Shown: positions 43,867 to 52,826, counted from the first letter of the stretch. The stretch is DNA of 64,000 bases from BOKV01 sp049289295 (GCA_049289295.1 JBATLL010000035.1:62001-126000), one strand, 5' to 3'. A program made the numbers and translations. Notes: generated by a model not told the origin, from the letters alone.

Positions 43867-44842
43867 CGCGACTGGATGCCTGGTCCACGCCATATTCGCC
43901 TGGACCTGAAATTCCCTGATGGAACCGGAGTTTGGCAAGATATTCCAGCGGATCATGGGGCGTCACGAGGGCACCGGGCGGAACGTTCAGCCAGTCATAC
44001 AGACGTGTCAGAAGGAAGCGCAGAGCCGAGCCTCGTGCCAGTACCGGCAGTGCCTGCAATTCATCTTCCTGGAGTGCGCGCACGGACTGATAACCAGCCA
44101 TCAGTGCGCGGGCCTTGGTCACATTGAAGGACCAGTCGGACTCGAAACACCATGCGTTGAGGCAGATCGCCAGATCATAGGCAAAGAGATCGTTGCAGGC
44201 GAAATAGAAATCGATCACCCCCGACAGTTCGTCCTTGAGAAACAGGACATTGTCGCGGAACAGATCGGCGTGAATGACGCCGGCGGGCAGGCCTTCGGGC
44301 CAGTTCGCTTCGAGATGATCGAGTTCGGCTGCAACGAGGGACGCAAGCCCCTTCTCGACTTCGTCAGCCCGCTGCCTTGAGCGCTCGAACAGGGGACGCC
44401 ATCCCGGCAGGGACAGAGCATTGCGCCTGCGTATGGTGAAGCCTTCGCCAGCCAGGTGCATCCTTGCAAGGACCTCGCCCACCTGTCGGCAATGGTCGGC
44501 AGCAGGGCGGCGGACCGACACGCCATCAAGGAACGTTACGATCGCGGCGGGCTTGCCCGCCAGCTTGCCCAGGGTCTCGCCGGAGCGCATGGGCACTGGC
44601 CTGGGGCAACTGATGCCTGCCTCGTTCAGGTGGTTCATGAGGCCCAGGAAAAACGGGAGGTCGGCCGGGTCCACACGCTTTTCATAGAGCGTGAGGAAAA
44701 AGATGCCTGCATCGGTTGAGAGCATGTAGTTGGTGTTTTCCACCCCTTCCGCAATGCCCTTGAACGAATGCAACTGGCCGATGTCATAGGCACGGAGCCA
44801 GCTGGAGAGTTCATCATCCCTGATGTCTGTATAGACTGCCAT
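43859..44842 (-). CDS. thrB: Homoserine kinase, APH-fold type (ThrB)
   Basis: The 327-residue kinase is of the aminoglycoside-phosphotransferase fold and phosphorylates homoserine for threonine synthase. It has the N-terminal AEGVENTNYMLST, the catalytic loop VIHADLFRDNVLF and the metal-binding VIDFYFACND. This is the alphaproteobacterial homoserine kinase type, not the GHMP type of E. coli. It starts in a TGATG overlap with ispH and ends overlapping rnhA, so the three are co-translated. Confidence 0.95.
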   Translation of the reverse strand: MAVYTDIRDDELSSWLRAYDIGQLHSFKGIAEGVENTNYMLSTDAGIFFLTLYEKRVDPADLPFFLGLMNHLNEAGISCPRPVPMRSGETLGKLAGKPAAIVTFLDGVSVRRPAADHCRQVGEVLARMHLAGEGFTIRRRNALSLPGWRPLFERSRQRADEVEKGLASLVAAELDHLEANWPEGLPAGVIHADLFRDNVLFLKDELSGVIDFYFACNDLFAYDLAICLNAWCFESDWSFNVTKARALMAGYQSVRALQEDELQALPVLARGSALRFLLTRLYDWLNVPPGALVTPHDPLEYLAKLRFHQGISGPGEYGVDQASSRDD

Positions 44843-45852
44843 CAGTTGCCACCCGCCGTTCCGTTCACAAAGGCCATGTCGCTCGCAGAGAGCGGCACAT
44901 CGCGCAGTGCGCGCATGACAGGAAACATTTCCGTTTCCTGCGCGGTTTCCGCCAGTTCGATTGTCAGCTCAAAGCGCTCCCTGAACGCTTCGACTATTCC
45001 ATTGACCAGGATTTCAGGTGCCGATGCCCCAGCAGAAAGCGCAACAATGGCTGAACCCTCGATCTCGTGCCACGGGATCTCGTGAGCGCCCTGCACCAGC
45101 ATCGCGCCACCGGCTCCCGACTTCAGGGCGACCTCCACCAGGCGCTGGGAGTTTGATGAGTTCGGTGCGCCGACAACGAGGAAATAGCCCGCACTGCGCG
45201 CTGCCAGCTTTACTGCTTCCTGCCTGTTGGTGGTGGCGTAGCAGATCGACTCAGCTGCCGGATCGGCCAGATCCTCAAATCGCGAGCGCAAGGTATCGAG
45301 AATTGCGGCGGTGTCATCCACCGACAAGGTTGTCTGGGTCACGTAGCCCAGCCTGCGGCCTTGCGCCTGGAAGGACTGGGCGTCTTCCACGGTTTCGATC
45401 AGGCTGACGCTGCCTTCCGGCAACTGTCCCATCGTGCCGATCACTTCGGGGTGGCCGGCATGGCCGACGAGCAGGACATGGCGGTCCATGCGCGTATGGC
45501 GCAGCGCCTGCTTGTGAACCTTGGAAACAAGCGGGCATGTTGCATCGAGATATTGCAGATTGAGTTTCTCGGCATTGCGCGGAATGGATTTTGGTACGCC
45601 GTGGGCCGAAAAGATCACGGGCTGGGTCGTTGCCGGGATTTCATCCAGTTCCTTGACGAAAACCGCACCCCTGGCTTCCAGCCCCTCGACAACATAACGG
45701 TTGTGAACGATCTCGTGGCGGACATAGACCGGTGCGCCGTATTTCTTCAGCGCCAGCACGACGATCTGGATCGCGCGATCAACCCCGGCGCAAAAGCCGC
45801 GCGGTCCGCAAAGGCGCAAGGTCAGGGATGGCTTTCTTGTCCGGTTATTCAT
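44842..45852 (-). CDS. ispH: 4-hydroxy-3-methylbut-2-enyl diphosphate reductase IspH
   Basis: The 336-residue iron-sulfur enzyme performs the last step of the MEP isoprenoid pathway. The three cluster Cys are in LCGPRGFCAGVDRAI, LDATCPLVSKVHKQ and ESICYATTNRQ; the substrate-contacting VRHEIVHNRYVV and FSAHGV are present. Its stop codon overlaps the thrB start by one base. Its start lies 51 bp after the SURF1 gene on the same strand. Confidence 0.97.
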   Translation of the reverse strand: MNNRTRKPSLTLRLCGPRGFCAGVDRAIQIVVLALKKYGAPVYVRHEIVHNRYVVEGLEARGAVFVKELDEIPATTQPVIFSAHGVPKSIPRNAEKLNLQYLDATCPLVSKVHKQALRHTRMDRHVLLVGHAGHPEVIGTMGQLPEGSVSLIETVEDAQSFQAQGRRLGYVTQTTLSVDDTAAILDTLRSRFEDLADPAAESICYATTNRQEAVKLAARSAGYFLVVGAPNSSNSQRLVEVALKSGAGGAMLVQGAHEIPWHEIEGSAIVALSAGASAPEILVNGIVEAFRERFELTIELAETAQETEMFPVMRALRDVPLSASDMAFVNGTAGGN

Positions 45853-45903
45853 GCTTGGACTGTCGATCCGGTGGCAGAACTGGTCGTGAAAGGCGCAGGC
45901 GCG

Positions 45904-46641
45904 TCACTGCGAATTGAGTGCTGCAGGCGTCTTTCGTGAAAAGAGGAAGTAGCCGCCAACTCCGACCAATGCAACAGCCAGCCCGTACCAGGTCAGTGCA
46001 TATTGCAGATGATTGTTGGGAAAGCTGATCAGTGTTGATCCACCTTTTGGCCATCCGCCGGCAATCGGCCGGTCTTCGGCGTCAAGAATGAAGGGAATGA
46101 CTGTCTTGCCGCTCAAGCCGGTTGCGGCAGCAATCTGGGAAAAGGACTTCCAGTAGAATTCCCTTTTTTCCGGTCGGTTCTCGGGAACGAAGCGATTGGG
46201 CTTTTCAGACTGTGGATTGCGGGCAAGCCCGGTTATCTCGACCATTCCTTCCGTCTGCCCCTGGGCACGGGTCGCGGGGTCGCGAAAACTGTCAGGCACA
46301 AAACCACGATCCACGATGAGCCAGGTGCCATCATCAAGCTGGGCGGGCGTGATGACTTCCCAACCGACCGCCGAATCGCGTGTCGAATAGAAATAGACTT
46401 CGCTGGCGTGATCGAACCGGGCGTGCGCGGATACCGGGAAATAATCGACATCCGCATCCCGCTTCCAGATTTCGTTCACTTCGGCGACGCTTCTGGGTGC
46501 CGCTGTTCGCCGCTCGGTGATCTCCGCGACCAGATTGTTCTTCCACTCAAGCCGCCTCATCTGCCAGGTGCCGAGCGCCAGGAGCGCGGCAACCAGACAA
46601 AGCATGCTGGCAATCAGGACCATTCGCGACAAACGGCTCAT
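45904..46641 (-). CDS. SURF1-family cytochrome oxidase assembly protein
   Basis: The 245-residue protein has an N-terminal membrane segment (about residues 7-25) and a C-terminal one (about 215-235) around a periplasmic SURF1 domain (LGTWQMRRLEWKN, GWEVITPAQLDDGTWLIVDRGFVP, NNHLQYALTWYGLAVAL). SURF1 helps heme a insertion into cytochrome oxidase subunit I, which fits the nearby cta operon. ATG 46641 overlaps the DUF983 stop by 4 bp. Confidence 0.93.
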   Translation of the reverse strand: MSRLSRMVLIASMLCLVAALLALGTWQMRRLEWKNNLVAEITERRTAAPRSVAEVNEIWKRDADVDYFPVSAHARFDHASEVYFYSTRDSAVGWEVITPAQLDDGTWLIVDRGFVPDSFRDPATRAQGQTEGMVEITGLARNPQSEKPNRFVPENRPEKREFYWKSFSQIAAATGLSGKTVIPFILDAEDRPIAGGWPKGGSTLISFPNNHLQYALTWYGLAVALVGVGGYFLFSRKTPAALNSQ

Positions 46642-47012
46642 TCCATTTCGCCTTGCCGTGCGCCCGTGCGGTACTGAATTGCGATCAGAAGAGCCTTGCC
46701 GAAACGCAGACCCCACAGGGAAAGCGCAAGAATGAGAATGATACCCAGTACGCCATGGACCCAGAGCGGTGGTGCAAAGGCGGATTCCACCATCAATCCC
46801 AGTCCCAGAACGACAAAGCCAACGATCAGGATCACGAACACCGCAGGGCCATCTCCGGGGTCAACGAAACCAAAGTCGAGGCCGCAACTCATGCAGCTCT
46901 TTGCAGGCTTGAGATATCCGGAAAAGAGCCTGCCATTACCGCAGCGCGGGCAACTGGCCGACAGGGCTGCTGATACAGGCGTTACAGTCGGGTAGCTCTT
47001 CTTTGTGCTCAT
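46638..47012 (-). CDS. DUF983 small membrane protein
   Basis: The 124-residue protein has an N-terminal zinc-ribbon-like pair of CxxC motifs (SCPRCGNGRLF and SCMSCGLDF) followed by two membrane helices (about residues 55-78 and 83-105). DUF983 proteins sit beside cytochrome oxidase assembly genes in alphaproteobacteria and are thought to help oxidase biogenesis, but the biochemical role is unknown. It overlaps by 4 bp with both the upstream L,D-transpeptidase gene and the downstream SURF1 gene. Confidence 0.9.
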   Translation of the reverse strand: MSTKKSYPTVTPVSAALSASCPRCGNGRLFSGYLKPAKSCMSCGLDFGFVDPGDGPAVFVILIVGFVVLGLGLMVESAFAPPLWVHGVLGIILILALSLWGLRFGKALLIAIQYRTGARQGEME

Positions 47013-47512
47013 GGCAGTATCTCTATCGGAGTGTTCCAGGCCAGCAGATTCCAAAGATCGTCGATGTCATCGTTGCTGAGACCAATGCACCCGTTCGTCC
47101 AGTCATAATTCTGCATCATCCAGCCGAGCCATCCAAAGCCGTTCCACTGGCCGTGGATCATGATGGACCCGCCGGGGCTGGCATTGATCGCGCGGGCGGC
47201 GGCACGTTGTTCGCGTGTCGGATAGGATATGTGAAAAGCGCGATAGGCAACACTGTCGGATTTGCGAAAATCGATGAAATAGCTGCCTTCCGGCGTCCGC
47301 CCATCGCCTTCGCGCTCCTTGGGGCCGTGCGGATTCCTGCCCAGCGAAATCATGTAGGCGCGAATTCGCTCCTCGCCACGCCAGACTTCGAGGATTCGTT
47401 TCGACTTGAATACCCGCAGATGGGTGGCGGGATTTTCTGGCGAGTGCCAGATTTCACGTGCATCGGCTGCCGTGACAAAGACGAAGAGTAACAGGGCCTG
47501 GAGAAGGCGCAT
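47009..47512 (-). CDS. Exported L,D-transpeptidase (YkuD domain)
   Basis: The 167-residue protein has a signal peptide (MRLLQALLLFVFVTAADA) and a YkuD catalytic domain with IMIHGQW and the active-site TNGCIGLSN (Cys about residue 144). Such enzymes form 3-3 peptidoglycan links or attach lipoproteins to the wall. It begins 84 bp after the ctaE stop, past a terminator, and its stop overlaps the DUF983 start (ATGA), so it heads the DUF983-SURF1 string. Finding a wall enzyme there is unusual, since DUF983 often follows ctaE directly. Confidence 0.88.
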   Translation of the reverse strand: MRLLQALLLFVFVTAADAREIWHSPENPATHLRVFKSKRILEVWRGEERIRAYMISLGRNPHGPKEREGDGRTPEGSYFIDFRKSDSVAYRAFHISYPTREQRAAARAINASPGGSIMIHGQWNGFGWLGWMMQNYDWTNGCIGLSNDDIDDLWNLLAWNTPIEILP

Positions 47513-47548
47513 CTGCAAATCCGTTGCCTGAAGTATCGCAAAAGGAAA

Positions 47549-47572
47549 CCGGGCGGTTGAGATACCGCCCGG
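47549..47572 (-). terminator. Intrinsic terminator after ctaE
   Basis: CCGGGCGGT (47549-47557) and ACCGCCCGG (47564-47572) pair perfectly with a 6-nt loop, 24 nt downstream of the ctaE stop on the minus strand. TTTCCTTTTGC follows in that direction. It should end the oxidase transcript before the L,D-transpeptidase gene. Confidence 0.88.
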
Positions 47573-47595
47573 CTGATTTGTTACGCCAACTGCAT

Positions 47596-48471
47596 TCAGT
47601 GGGCGATTGCAGCCCCTGAGGACGCCCAGACATAGACGGCGCAGAAGAGGAACAGCCACACCACGTCAACGAAGTGCCAGTACCAGGCTGCTGCTTCGAA
47701 GCCGAAGTGCTTTTCTGGCGTGAAGTGTCCGACCATGGCGCGCACGAGGCACACGATCAGGAAGATGGTCCCCACCAGAACATGGAAGCCATGGAAGCCT
47801 GTCGCCATGAAGAAGGTCGCGCCGTAGATCGACTCCTTGAAGGCAAACGGTGCGTGGGCATATTCGTATGCCTGCACGGCCGAGAAGAGAATGCCCAGAG
47901 CAACAGTGATCGCCAGCATCAGCTTCAGCATGCCGCGCTCATTGTGCAGCAGCGAATGGTGCGCCCAGGTAACCGTGGTTCCCGAGAGCAACAGGATGAT
48001 GGTATTGAAAAGCGGCAGATGCCAGGGATCGAGCACTTCGATGCCCTGCGGTGGCCAGTGCCCACCGGTGAACTCGGTACGCGCCACCTGCTCCAGTTCG
48101 CCTGGATAGAGGCTTGCATCGAAGAATGCCCAGAACCAGGCAACGAAGAACATCACTTCCGACGCGATGAAAAGAATCATGCCATAGCGCAGATGCATGG
48201 ACACGACACGCGTATGATGGCCTGCATGGGCTTCCTTTACCGTATCCGTCCACCATGAAACCATGGTGTAGAGAACAATCAGCAGGCCGATGAAGAACAG
48301 CCATGGCGTGGTCAGGTTGAGACCCCCGATGACAAGTTCGCCGTCGCTGAGCCAGCGCATGTAGCCGATGCCGCCGATCGCCATCGTCAGGGCACCAATG
48401 CTGCCTATGAACGGCCACGGACTTGGATCGATGATGTGATAGTCGTGATTTACCTTGTGCCCTTCGGCCAT
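47596..48471 (-). CDS. ctaE: Cytochrome c oxidase subunit III
   Basis: The 291-residue membrane protein has seven hydrophobic helices and COX3 signatures (PSPWPFIGSIGAL, FIASEVMFFVAWFWAFFDASLYP, HLPLFNTIILLLSGTTVTWAHHSLL, ATGFHGFHVLVG, WYWHFVDVVWLFLF). It is the third core subunit of the aa3-type terminal oxidase, stabilising oxygen and proton delivery to subunit I. GGGAGACG precedes the ATG. It is the last gene of the cta operon. Confidence 0.97.
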   Translation of the reverse strand: MAEGHKVNHDYHIIDPSPWPFIGSIGALTMAIGGIGYMRWLSDGELVIGGLNLTTPWLFFIGLLIVLYTMVSWWTDTVKEAHAGHHTRVVSMHLRYGMILFIASEVMFFVAWFWAFFDASLYPGELEQVARTEFTGGHWPPQGIEVLDPWHLPLFNTIILLLSGTTVTWAHHSLLHNERGMLKLMLAITVALGILFSAVQAYEYAHAPFAFKESIYGATFFMATGFHGFHVLVGTIFLIVCLVRAMVGHFTPEKHFGFEAAAWYWHFVDVVWLFLFCAVYVWASSGAAIAH

Positions 48472-48516
48472 GTGTCGTCTCCCATTCCAAGAACTAGCGC
48501 CAGACGCCCAGCGCCC

Positions 48517-49125
48517 TTACCCGCCATTGGTTGCCCGTGATTTGCCTGCACTGGATGCAAGCGGTTCGACTTTCCCCTTCGAGGGGAAAAAAGTGTAGGA
48601 AAGCGTGATTTCCGTCAGGCCGGAAACCTCCACATTGTCTGCCATTTCCGGATCAACGAAAAACACGACCGGCATTTCCAGCCTTTCGCCGGGCTTGACC
48701 TCGGTTTCGGTGAAGCAGAAGCACTCGATCTTGTTGAAGTAGGAACCGGCCGACTGCGGAGACACGTTGAAGGTCGCCGTGCCGTAAAGGGTTTCGCTGG
48801 TCGGATTGTCAATGTGATAGTGGATGGTCGAGACCTCGCCCATGCGCAGGGTCACGCTGCGCTGGTCGGGAGCGAATTTCCATTTCAGTTCCGGCGAGGA
48901 ATTGGCATCGAAGCGCACGGTGATTTCCTGATCTATGACCGCGATACCATCGGCATTCACCGCCTGGCGCGTTGTGCCGCCATACCCAGTGACCTGACAG
49001 AACAGGCTGTAAAGCGGCACGGACGCATAGGCGAGGCCAACCATCGCACCAACCGCGGCAAGGCACATGAAGGCAATGCGGGCATTGCCTGCCGCTTTTG
49101 CCTTTGTGGTGCCTGTCTGGGTCAT
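48517..49125 (-). CDS. ctaG: Cytochrome c oxidase copper-insertion protein CtaG (Cox11)
   Basis: The 202-residue protein has one N-terminal membrane helix (about residues 17-38) and a periplasmic immunoglobulin-like domain. That domain carries the copper-binding Cys pair in KIECFCFTETEV and further family segments VPLYSLFCQVTGYGG and PVVFFVDPEMA. Cox11/CtaG delivers copper to the CuB site of subunit I. ATG 49125 with GGAAAG upstream is used; a start at 49140 adds five residues. It lies between coxF and ctaE. Confidence 0.95.
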   Translation of the reverse strand: MTQTGTTKAKAAGNARIAFMCLAAVGAMVGLAYASVPLYSLFCQVTGYGGTTRQAVNADGIAVIDQEITVRFDANSSPELKWKFAPDQRSVTLRMGEVSTIHYHIDNPTSETLYGTATFNVSPQSAGSYFNKIECFCFTETEVKPGERLEMPVVFFVDPEMADNVEVSGLTEITLSYTFFPSKGKVEPLASSAGKSRATNGG

Positions 49126-49156
49126 GCGCTGACTTTCCATCCTGCCTTCAAAAGCC

Positions 49157-49312
49157 CTAGAGCGGGCGATTCATGATATTGGCGCCAAGCTTGGCCCATG
49201 TTCCGAAATAGACGATCACGGCAAAGGCAGCGAGTGCCAGCGCTATTGCGATGTTGCGCGCGCGCTGGGCCTTCTTTTCCTTGTCCGTAAGCTTGCGACC
49301 TTCTTCGGTCAT
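49157..49312 (-). CDS. CoxF-like small membrane protein
   Basis: The 51-residue protein has a charged N-terminus (EEGRKLTDKEKKAQRARN) and a single membrane helix (about residues 20-38, AIALALAAFAVIVYFGTWAKL). It lies in the coxF position between ctaB and ctaG. Its ATG overlaps the ctaB stop (TGATG), so translation is coupled. Such proteins accompany aa3 oxidase genes in Hyphomicrobiales; their exact role in oxidase assembly is not settled. Confidence 0.88.
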   Translation of the reverse strand: MTEEGRKLTDKEKKAQRARNIAIALALAAFAVIVYFGTWAKLGANIMNRPL

Positions 49313-50241
49313 CACAGTGATCCCTGGATATGCTGCCATGTTCCTTCCGCCAGCAGGGCGGAGAAGATGACGAACAGATAGATGATTGAATAGGCGAAGA
49401 GCCGCTTGGCTGGCTTCATCACCTTGTCGCTTGAATCCATGCGCAGCACACACCAGGCATTGCGGACGAATTCCAGTCCCAGAACAGCAGCAACCAAGCC
49501 GTAGGCGTGGCTGGCAAAACCGGTGATCCATGGCAACAGGCCACATGCCAGCACAGCCCAAGAATAGGCAAAGATCTGGCGCTGCGTCGAGCGATTTCCC
49601 CGGACATTGGGCATCATGGGAATGCCGGCACGCGCATAATCCTGCGACTTGAAAAGCGCCAGCGCCCAGAAATGCGGTGGTGTCCAAAGGAAGATGATCG
49701 CAAACAGGACGAGCGGTTCGAACGAGAGCGAATTGGTCATTGCCGCCCAGCCGACAATCGGGGGCAGCGCGCCTGCAGCACCGCCAATGACGATATTCTG
49801 CGGCGTGGAACGCTTCAGCCAGGCTGTATAGATCACGGCATAGAAGAAAATGGTGAAGGCAAGAAGGCTTGCGGCGAGCCAGTTGACCAGCACGCCAAGC
49901 GCCATCACGGAAAAGACAGACAGGACAAGGCCGAAAGTCAGGGCTTCGTCAGCGCGCAGGCGTCCGCCAGGGATCGGCCTTTGGGAAGTGCGGCTCATGA
50001 CGGCGTCAATATCGGCGTCATACCACATGTTGAGCGCGCCGGACGCACCTGCACCAACGGCAATGCAGAGAACGGCAATCAGCGCGGTCACGATGCCGGT
50101 ATCAGATGGTGCGAGCACCATGCCCACAAGGGCCGTGAAGACGACAAGCGACATGACCCTGGGCTTGAGCAGGGCAATGAAGTCGCCCGGCATCGAAACC
50201 GAGACGCTTTCTACCAGCCTGTCGTCATGCGTGAATGCCAT
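49312..50241 (-). CDS. ctaB: Protoheme IX farnesyltransferase (heme O synthase)
   Basis: The 309-residue polytopic UbiA-family prenyltransferase makes heme O from heme B and farnesyl diphosphate for the oxidase. The two Asp-rich prenyl-diphosphate motifs appear as NMWYDADIDAVMSRTSQRPIP and in the cytoplasmic loop after helix IV (YTAWLKRSTPQNIVIGGAAG, LFLWTPPHFWALAL). Nine hydrophobic helices are plausible. It follows ctaD by 60 bp containing a hairpin, and overlaps coxF by one base. Confidence 0.96.
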   Translation of the reverse strand: MAFTHDDRLVESVSVSMPGDFIALLKPRVMSLVVFTALVGMVLAPSDTGIVTALIAVLCIAVGAGASGALNMWYDADIDAVMSRTSQRPIPGGRLRADEALTFGLVLSVFSVMALGVLVNWLAASLLAFTIFFYAVIYTAWLKRSTPQNIVIGGAAGALPPIVGWAAMTNSLSFEPLVLFAIIFLWTPPHFWALALFKSQDYARAGIPMMPNVRGNRSTQRQIFAYSWAVLACGLLPWITGFASHAYGLVAAVLGLEFVRNAWCVLRMDSSDKVMKPAKRLFAYSIIYLFVIFSALLAEGTWQHIQGSL

Positions 50242-50256
50242 CTGCTTGCTCCGGGA

Positions 50257-50293
50257 GTTGCCGCCGGCCCCTTTGCGAAGGACCGGCGGTCAA
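50257..50293 (-). other. GC-rich hairpin between ctaD and ctaB
   Basis: CCGCCGG (50261-50267) and CCGGCGG (50283-50289) pair, and GTTG/CAAC extend the stem around a one-base bulge. It fills most of the 60-bp ctaD-ctaB gap on the operon strand and has no T-run. A partial attenuator or processing site that favours the structural subunits over assembly factors is possible. Confidence 0.5.
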
Positions 50294-50301
50294 CAGGTTG
50301 G

Positions 50302-51903
50302 TTACTTGATCTTCGGAAGCGTTTCCCACTGGTGATATGGCGGCGGTGAAGACAGCTGCCATTCCAGCGTAGTGGCACCTTCGCCCCAGGGATTGTCGCC
50401 CGCCTTGCGCTTCTTCATGAAAGCTTCAACGATGCAGATCAGGAAGACGATTACGGCGATGCCGGACAGGTAGGAACCGTAGGAAGAAATCCTGTTCCAG
50501 TCCGCGAAGGCATCGGGATAATCGGCGTAACGACGCGGCATGCCTGCGATCCCGAGGAAGTGCTGCGGGAAGAAGATCACGTTGACGCCCACGAAGGTCA
50601 GCCAGAAGTGCGACTTCGCGAGGAACGAGTTGTACAAGTAGCCGGTCATCTTCGGGAACCAGTAATACCAGGCTGCGAAGATGCCGAAGGTTGCGCCGAG
50701 CGACATGGTGTAGTGGAAGTGCGCGACGACATAGTAGGTGTCGTGGAAGGTGCGGTCGAGGCCGGCATTGGCCAGCTGCACGCCGGTCACGCCACCCACG
50801 GTGAAGAGGAAGATCATGCCGATCGCCCACAACATCGGTGTACGGAAGCTGATCGAGCCGCCCCACATGGTCGCAATCCACGAGAAGATCTTCACGCCGG
50901 TCGGTACCGCGATCACCATGGTGGCGAAAACGAAGTAGCGCTGCGTGTCGAGCGACAGGCCTACCGTATACATGTGGTGAGCCCACACGATGAAGCCGAC
51001 CGCACCGATCGCAACCATCGCCATGGCCATTCCCATGTAGCCGAAGATCGGCTTGTTGGAGAAGGTGGACACGATGTGGCTGATGACGCCGAAGGCCGGC
51101 AGGATCAGGATGTAGACTTCCGGATGTCCGAAGAACCAGAACAGGTGCTGGAACAGGATCGGATCGCCGCCACCTTCAGGTGCAAAGAAGGCCGTGCCGA
51201 AATTGCGGTCGGTAAGCAGCATGGTGATGGCACCAGCCAGAACCGGCAGCGAGAGCAGCAGCAGGAATGCTGTGACAAGCACCGACCATGCGAAGAGCGG
51301 CATCTTGAACAGCGTCATGCCGGGCGCGCGCATGTTGAAGATCGTGGTGATGAAGTTGATGGCACCCAGGATCGACGAAGCACCTGCAATATGCAGCGAG
51401 AGGATCGCGAAATCCATTGCCGGGCCGGGCTGTCCGCTGGTCGAAAGTGGCGGATAGACCGTCCAGCCGCCGCCAACGCCGTTTGCGCCTGCCGGACCTT
51501 CCACGAACATGGAAAGCACCAGCATGATGATGGCCGGTGGCAGGAGCCAGAAAGAGATATTGTTCATGCGCGGGAAGGCCATGTCCGGCGCACCGATCAT
51601 GATCGGCACCATCCAGTTGGCGAAGCCGCCGATCAGTGCCGGCATGATCATGAAGAAGACCATGATGAGGCCGTGCGCCGTCACGAACACGTTGAACGTG
51701 TGCGGGTTGGTAAAGACCTGCATGCCGGGTTCCTGCAACTCGGCACGCATTGCGACGGACAGGATGCCGCCCAGGACGCCCATGAGAATGGCAAAGCCCA
51801 GATAGAGTGTCCCGATATCCTTGTGGTTCGTGGAAAAGAACCAGCGGCGGAAGAAACTGGGCTTGTGGTCGTGCGCATCATGCGCTGCGTAACCTGCTGC
51901 CAT
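50302..51903 (-). CDS. ctaD: Cytochrome c oxidase subunit I
   Basis: The 533-residue membrane protein has twelve helices and the heme-copper oxidase signature (WFFGHPEVYILILPAFGVISHI, where CuB His and Tyr lie). Also present are the low-spin heme His region (FVTAHGLIMVFF), the HH pair (IVWAHHMYTVG) and the His of VAHFHYTMSLG for heme a and a3. It reduces oxygen to water while pumping protons. AAGGAGAT precedes the ATG. It lies 53 bp after ctaC. Confidence 0.98.
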   Translation of the reverse strand: MAAGYAAHDAHDHKPSFFRRWFFSTNHKDIGTLYLGFAILMGVLGGILSVAMRAELQEPGMQVFTNPHTFNVFVTAHGLIMVFFMIMPALIGGFANWMVPIMIGAPDMAFPRMNNISFWLLPPAIIMLVLSMFVEGPAGANGVGGGWTVYPPLSTSGQPGPAMDFAILSLHIAGASSILGAINFITTIFNMRAPGMTLFKMPLFAWSVLVTAFLLLLSLPVLAGAITMLLTDRNFGTAFFAPEGGGDPILFQHLFWFFGHPEVYILILPAFGVISHIVSTFSNKPIFGYMGMAMAMVAIGAVGFIVWAHHMYTVGLSLDTQRYFVFATMVIAVPTGVKIFSWIATMWGGSISFRTPMLWAIGMIFLFTVGGVTGVQLANAGLDRTFHDTYYVVAHFHYTMSLGATFGIFAAWYYWFPKMTGYLYNSFLAKSHFWLTFVGVNVIFFPQHFLGIAGMPRRYADYPDAFADWNRISSYGSYLSGIAVIVFLICIVEAFMKKRKAGDNPWGEGATTLEWQLSSPPPYHQWETLPKIK

Positions 51904-51956
51904 GTTGTATCTCCTTCACATTATTCCAGATGACCGCCAGGCGGCCGTTGTCAAAA

Positions 51957-52826
51957 TCAGTTGCCGGCAAGCTTGATGCTGCGCGCAGCATCAACTTGAG
52001 CCATGAGGTCCTTGTTCGCACCTTCGAGGTCGGACGCCGCCCTGGCCTTCCAGGCCTGGTACTGCGCCTCGTTCACGACGCGGAACGCGATCGGCATGAA
52101 GGCGTGATCCCTGCCGCAAAGCTCCGAGCACTGGCCGTAATACAGGCCTTCACGTTCGGCCTTGAACCAGGTTTCGTTGATACGGCCGGGAACTGCGTCC
52201 ATCTTGAACCCGAAAGCGGGAATAGTGAACGAGTGAAGGACGTCGGCAGCAGTCACCAGAACGCGAACCATGGCATTGACGGGAACCACGACTTCGTTGT
52301 CGACAGCCAGCAGGCGGGGATAGACAGCCTTGTCGGTCTTGCCGGTGGCGTCGCGTTCATTCTCCTGCATCATGATGGAGTCGAACGAAATGCCGCTTTC
52401 ATCCTGGTATTCATACCCCCAGTACCACTGGTAGCCTGTTGCCTTGATGGTGAGCTTCGGCTCTTCATCGGGCAGGAGCTGGCGGTTGAGCAGGTCGAAG
52501 GACGGCACGGCAATCATCACCAGAATGATGATCGGTGCGACGGTCCAGATCACTTCGATCAACGTGTTGTGGCTGTTCCTGGACGGGACGGGATTGGCAC
52601 CCTTGCGGAAGCGCACCATCACGTAGAGCAGCAAGAACAGCACGAAGATCGTGATCGGCACGATGAAATAGAATGTATATTTGTCGAACCAGACGATGCG
52701 AGCCATTATGTCGGTCGCCGGTTCCTGATGCCAGATCTGCCAATCGCGCGGCTGATCAGCAAGTGAGGACGCCGCAGTTGATATGAAGGCCAAGAAAGCG
52801 GCCAAGGCCGTGACAAGTCTCATCAC
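51957..52826 (-). CDS. ctaC: Cytochrome c oxidase subunit II
   Basis: The 289-residue protein starts with a signal peptide (MMRLVTALAAFLAFISTAASSLA), then has two membrane helices and a periplasmic cupredoxin domain. The CuA ligands are visible: His in DVLHSFTIPAFGFKMD and C-x3-C-x3-H-x2-M in CSELCGRDHAFM. The first gene of the oxidase operon, it receives electrons from cytochrome c. GGGAG lies 8 nt before GTG 52826 (ATG 52823 is the alternative). A perfect palindrome lies 23 bp upstream. Confidence 0.97.
   Translation of the reverse strand: MMRLVTALAAFLAFISTAASSLADQPRDWQIWHQEPATDIMARIVWFDKYTFYFIVPITIFVLFLLLYVMVRFRKGANPVPSRNSHNTLIEVIWTVAPIIILVMIAVPSFDLLNRQLLPDEEPKLTIKATGYQWYWGYEYQDESGISFDSIMMQENERDATGKTDKAVYPRLLAVDNEVVVPVNAMVRVLVTAADVLHSFTIPAFGFKMDAVPGRINETWFKAEREGLYYGQCSELCGRDHAFMPIAFRVVNEAQYQAWKARAASDLEGANKDLMAQVDAARSIKLAGN

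Noticed and set aside
49507..50349. 280-codon open frame on the plus strand
   Set aside because: It is antisense to ctaB and the end of ctaD, with the same compositional artefact.
50560..51933. 457-codon His/Asp/Glu-rich open frame on the plus strand
   Set aside because: It is antisense to ctaD; hydrophobic codons read backwards yield charged residues. No gene signals.
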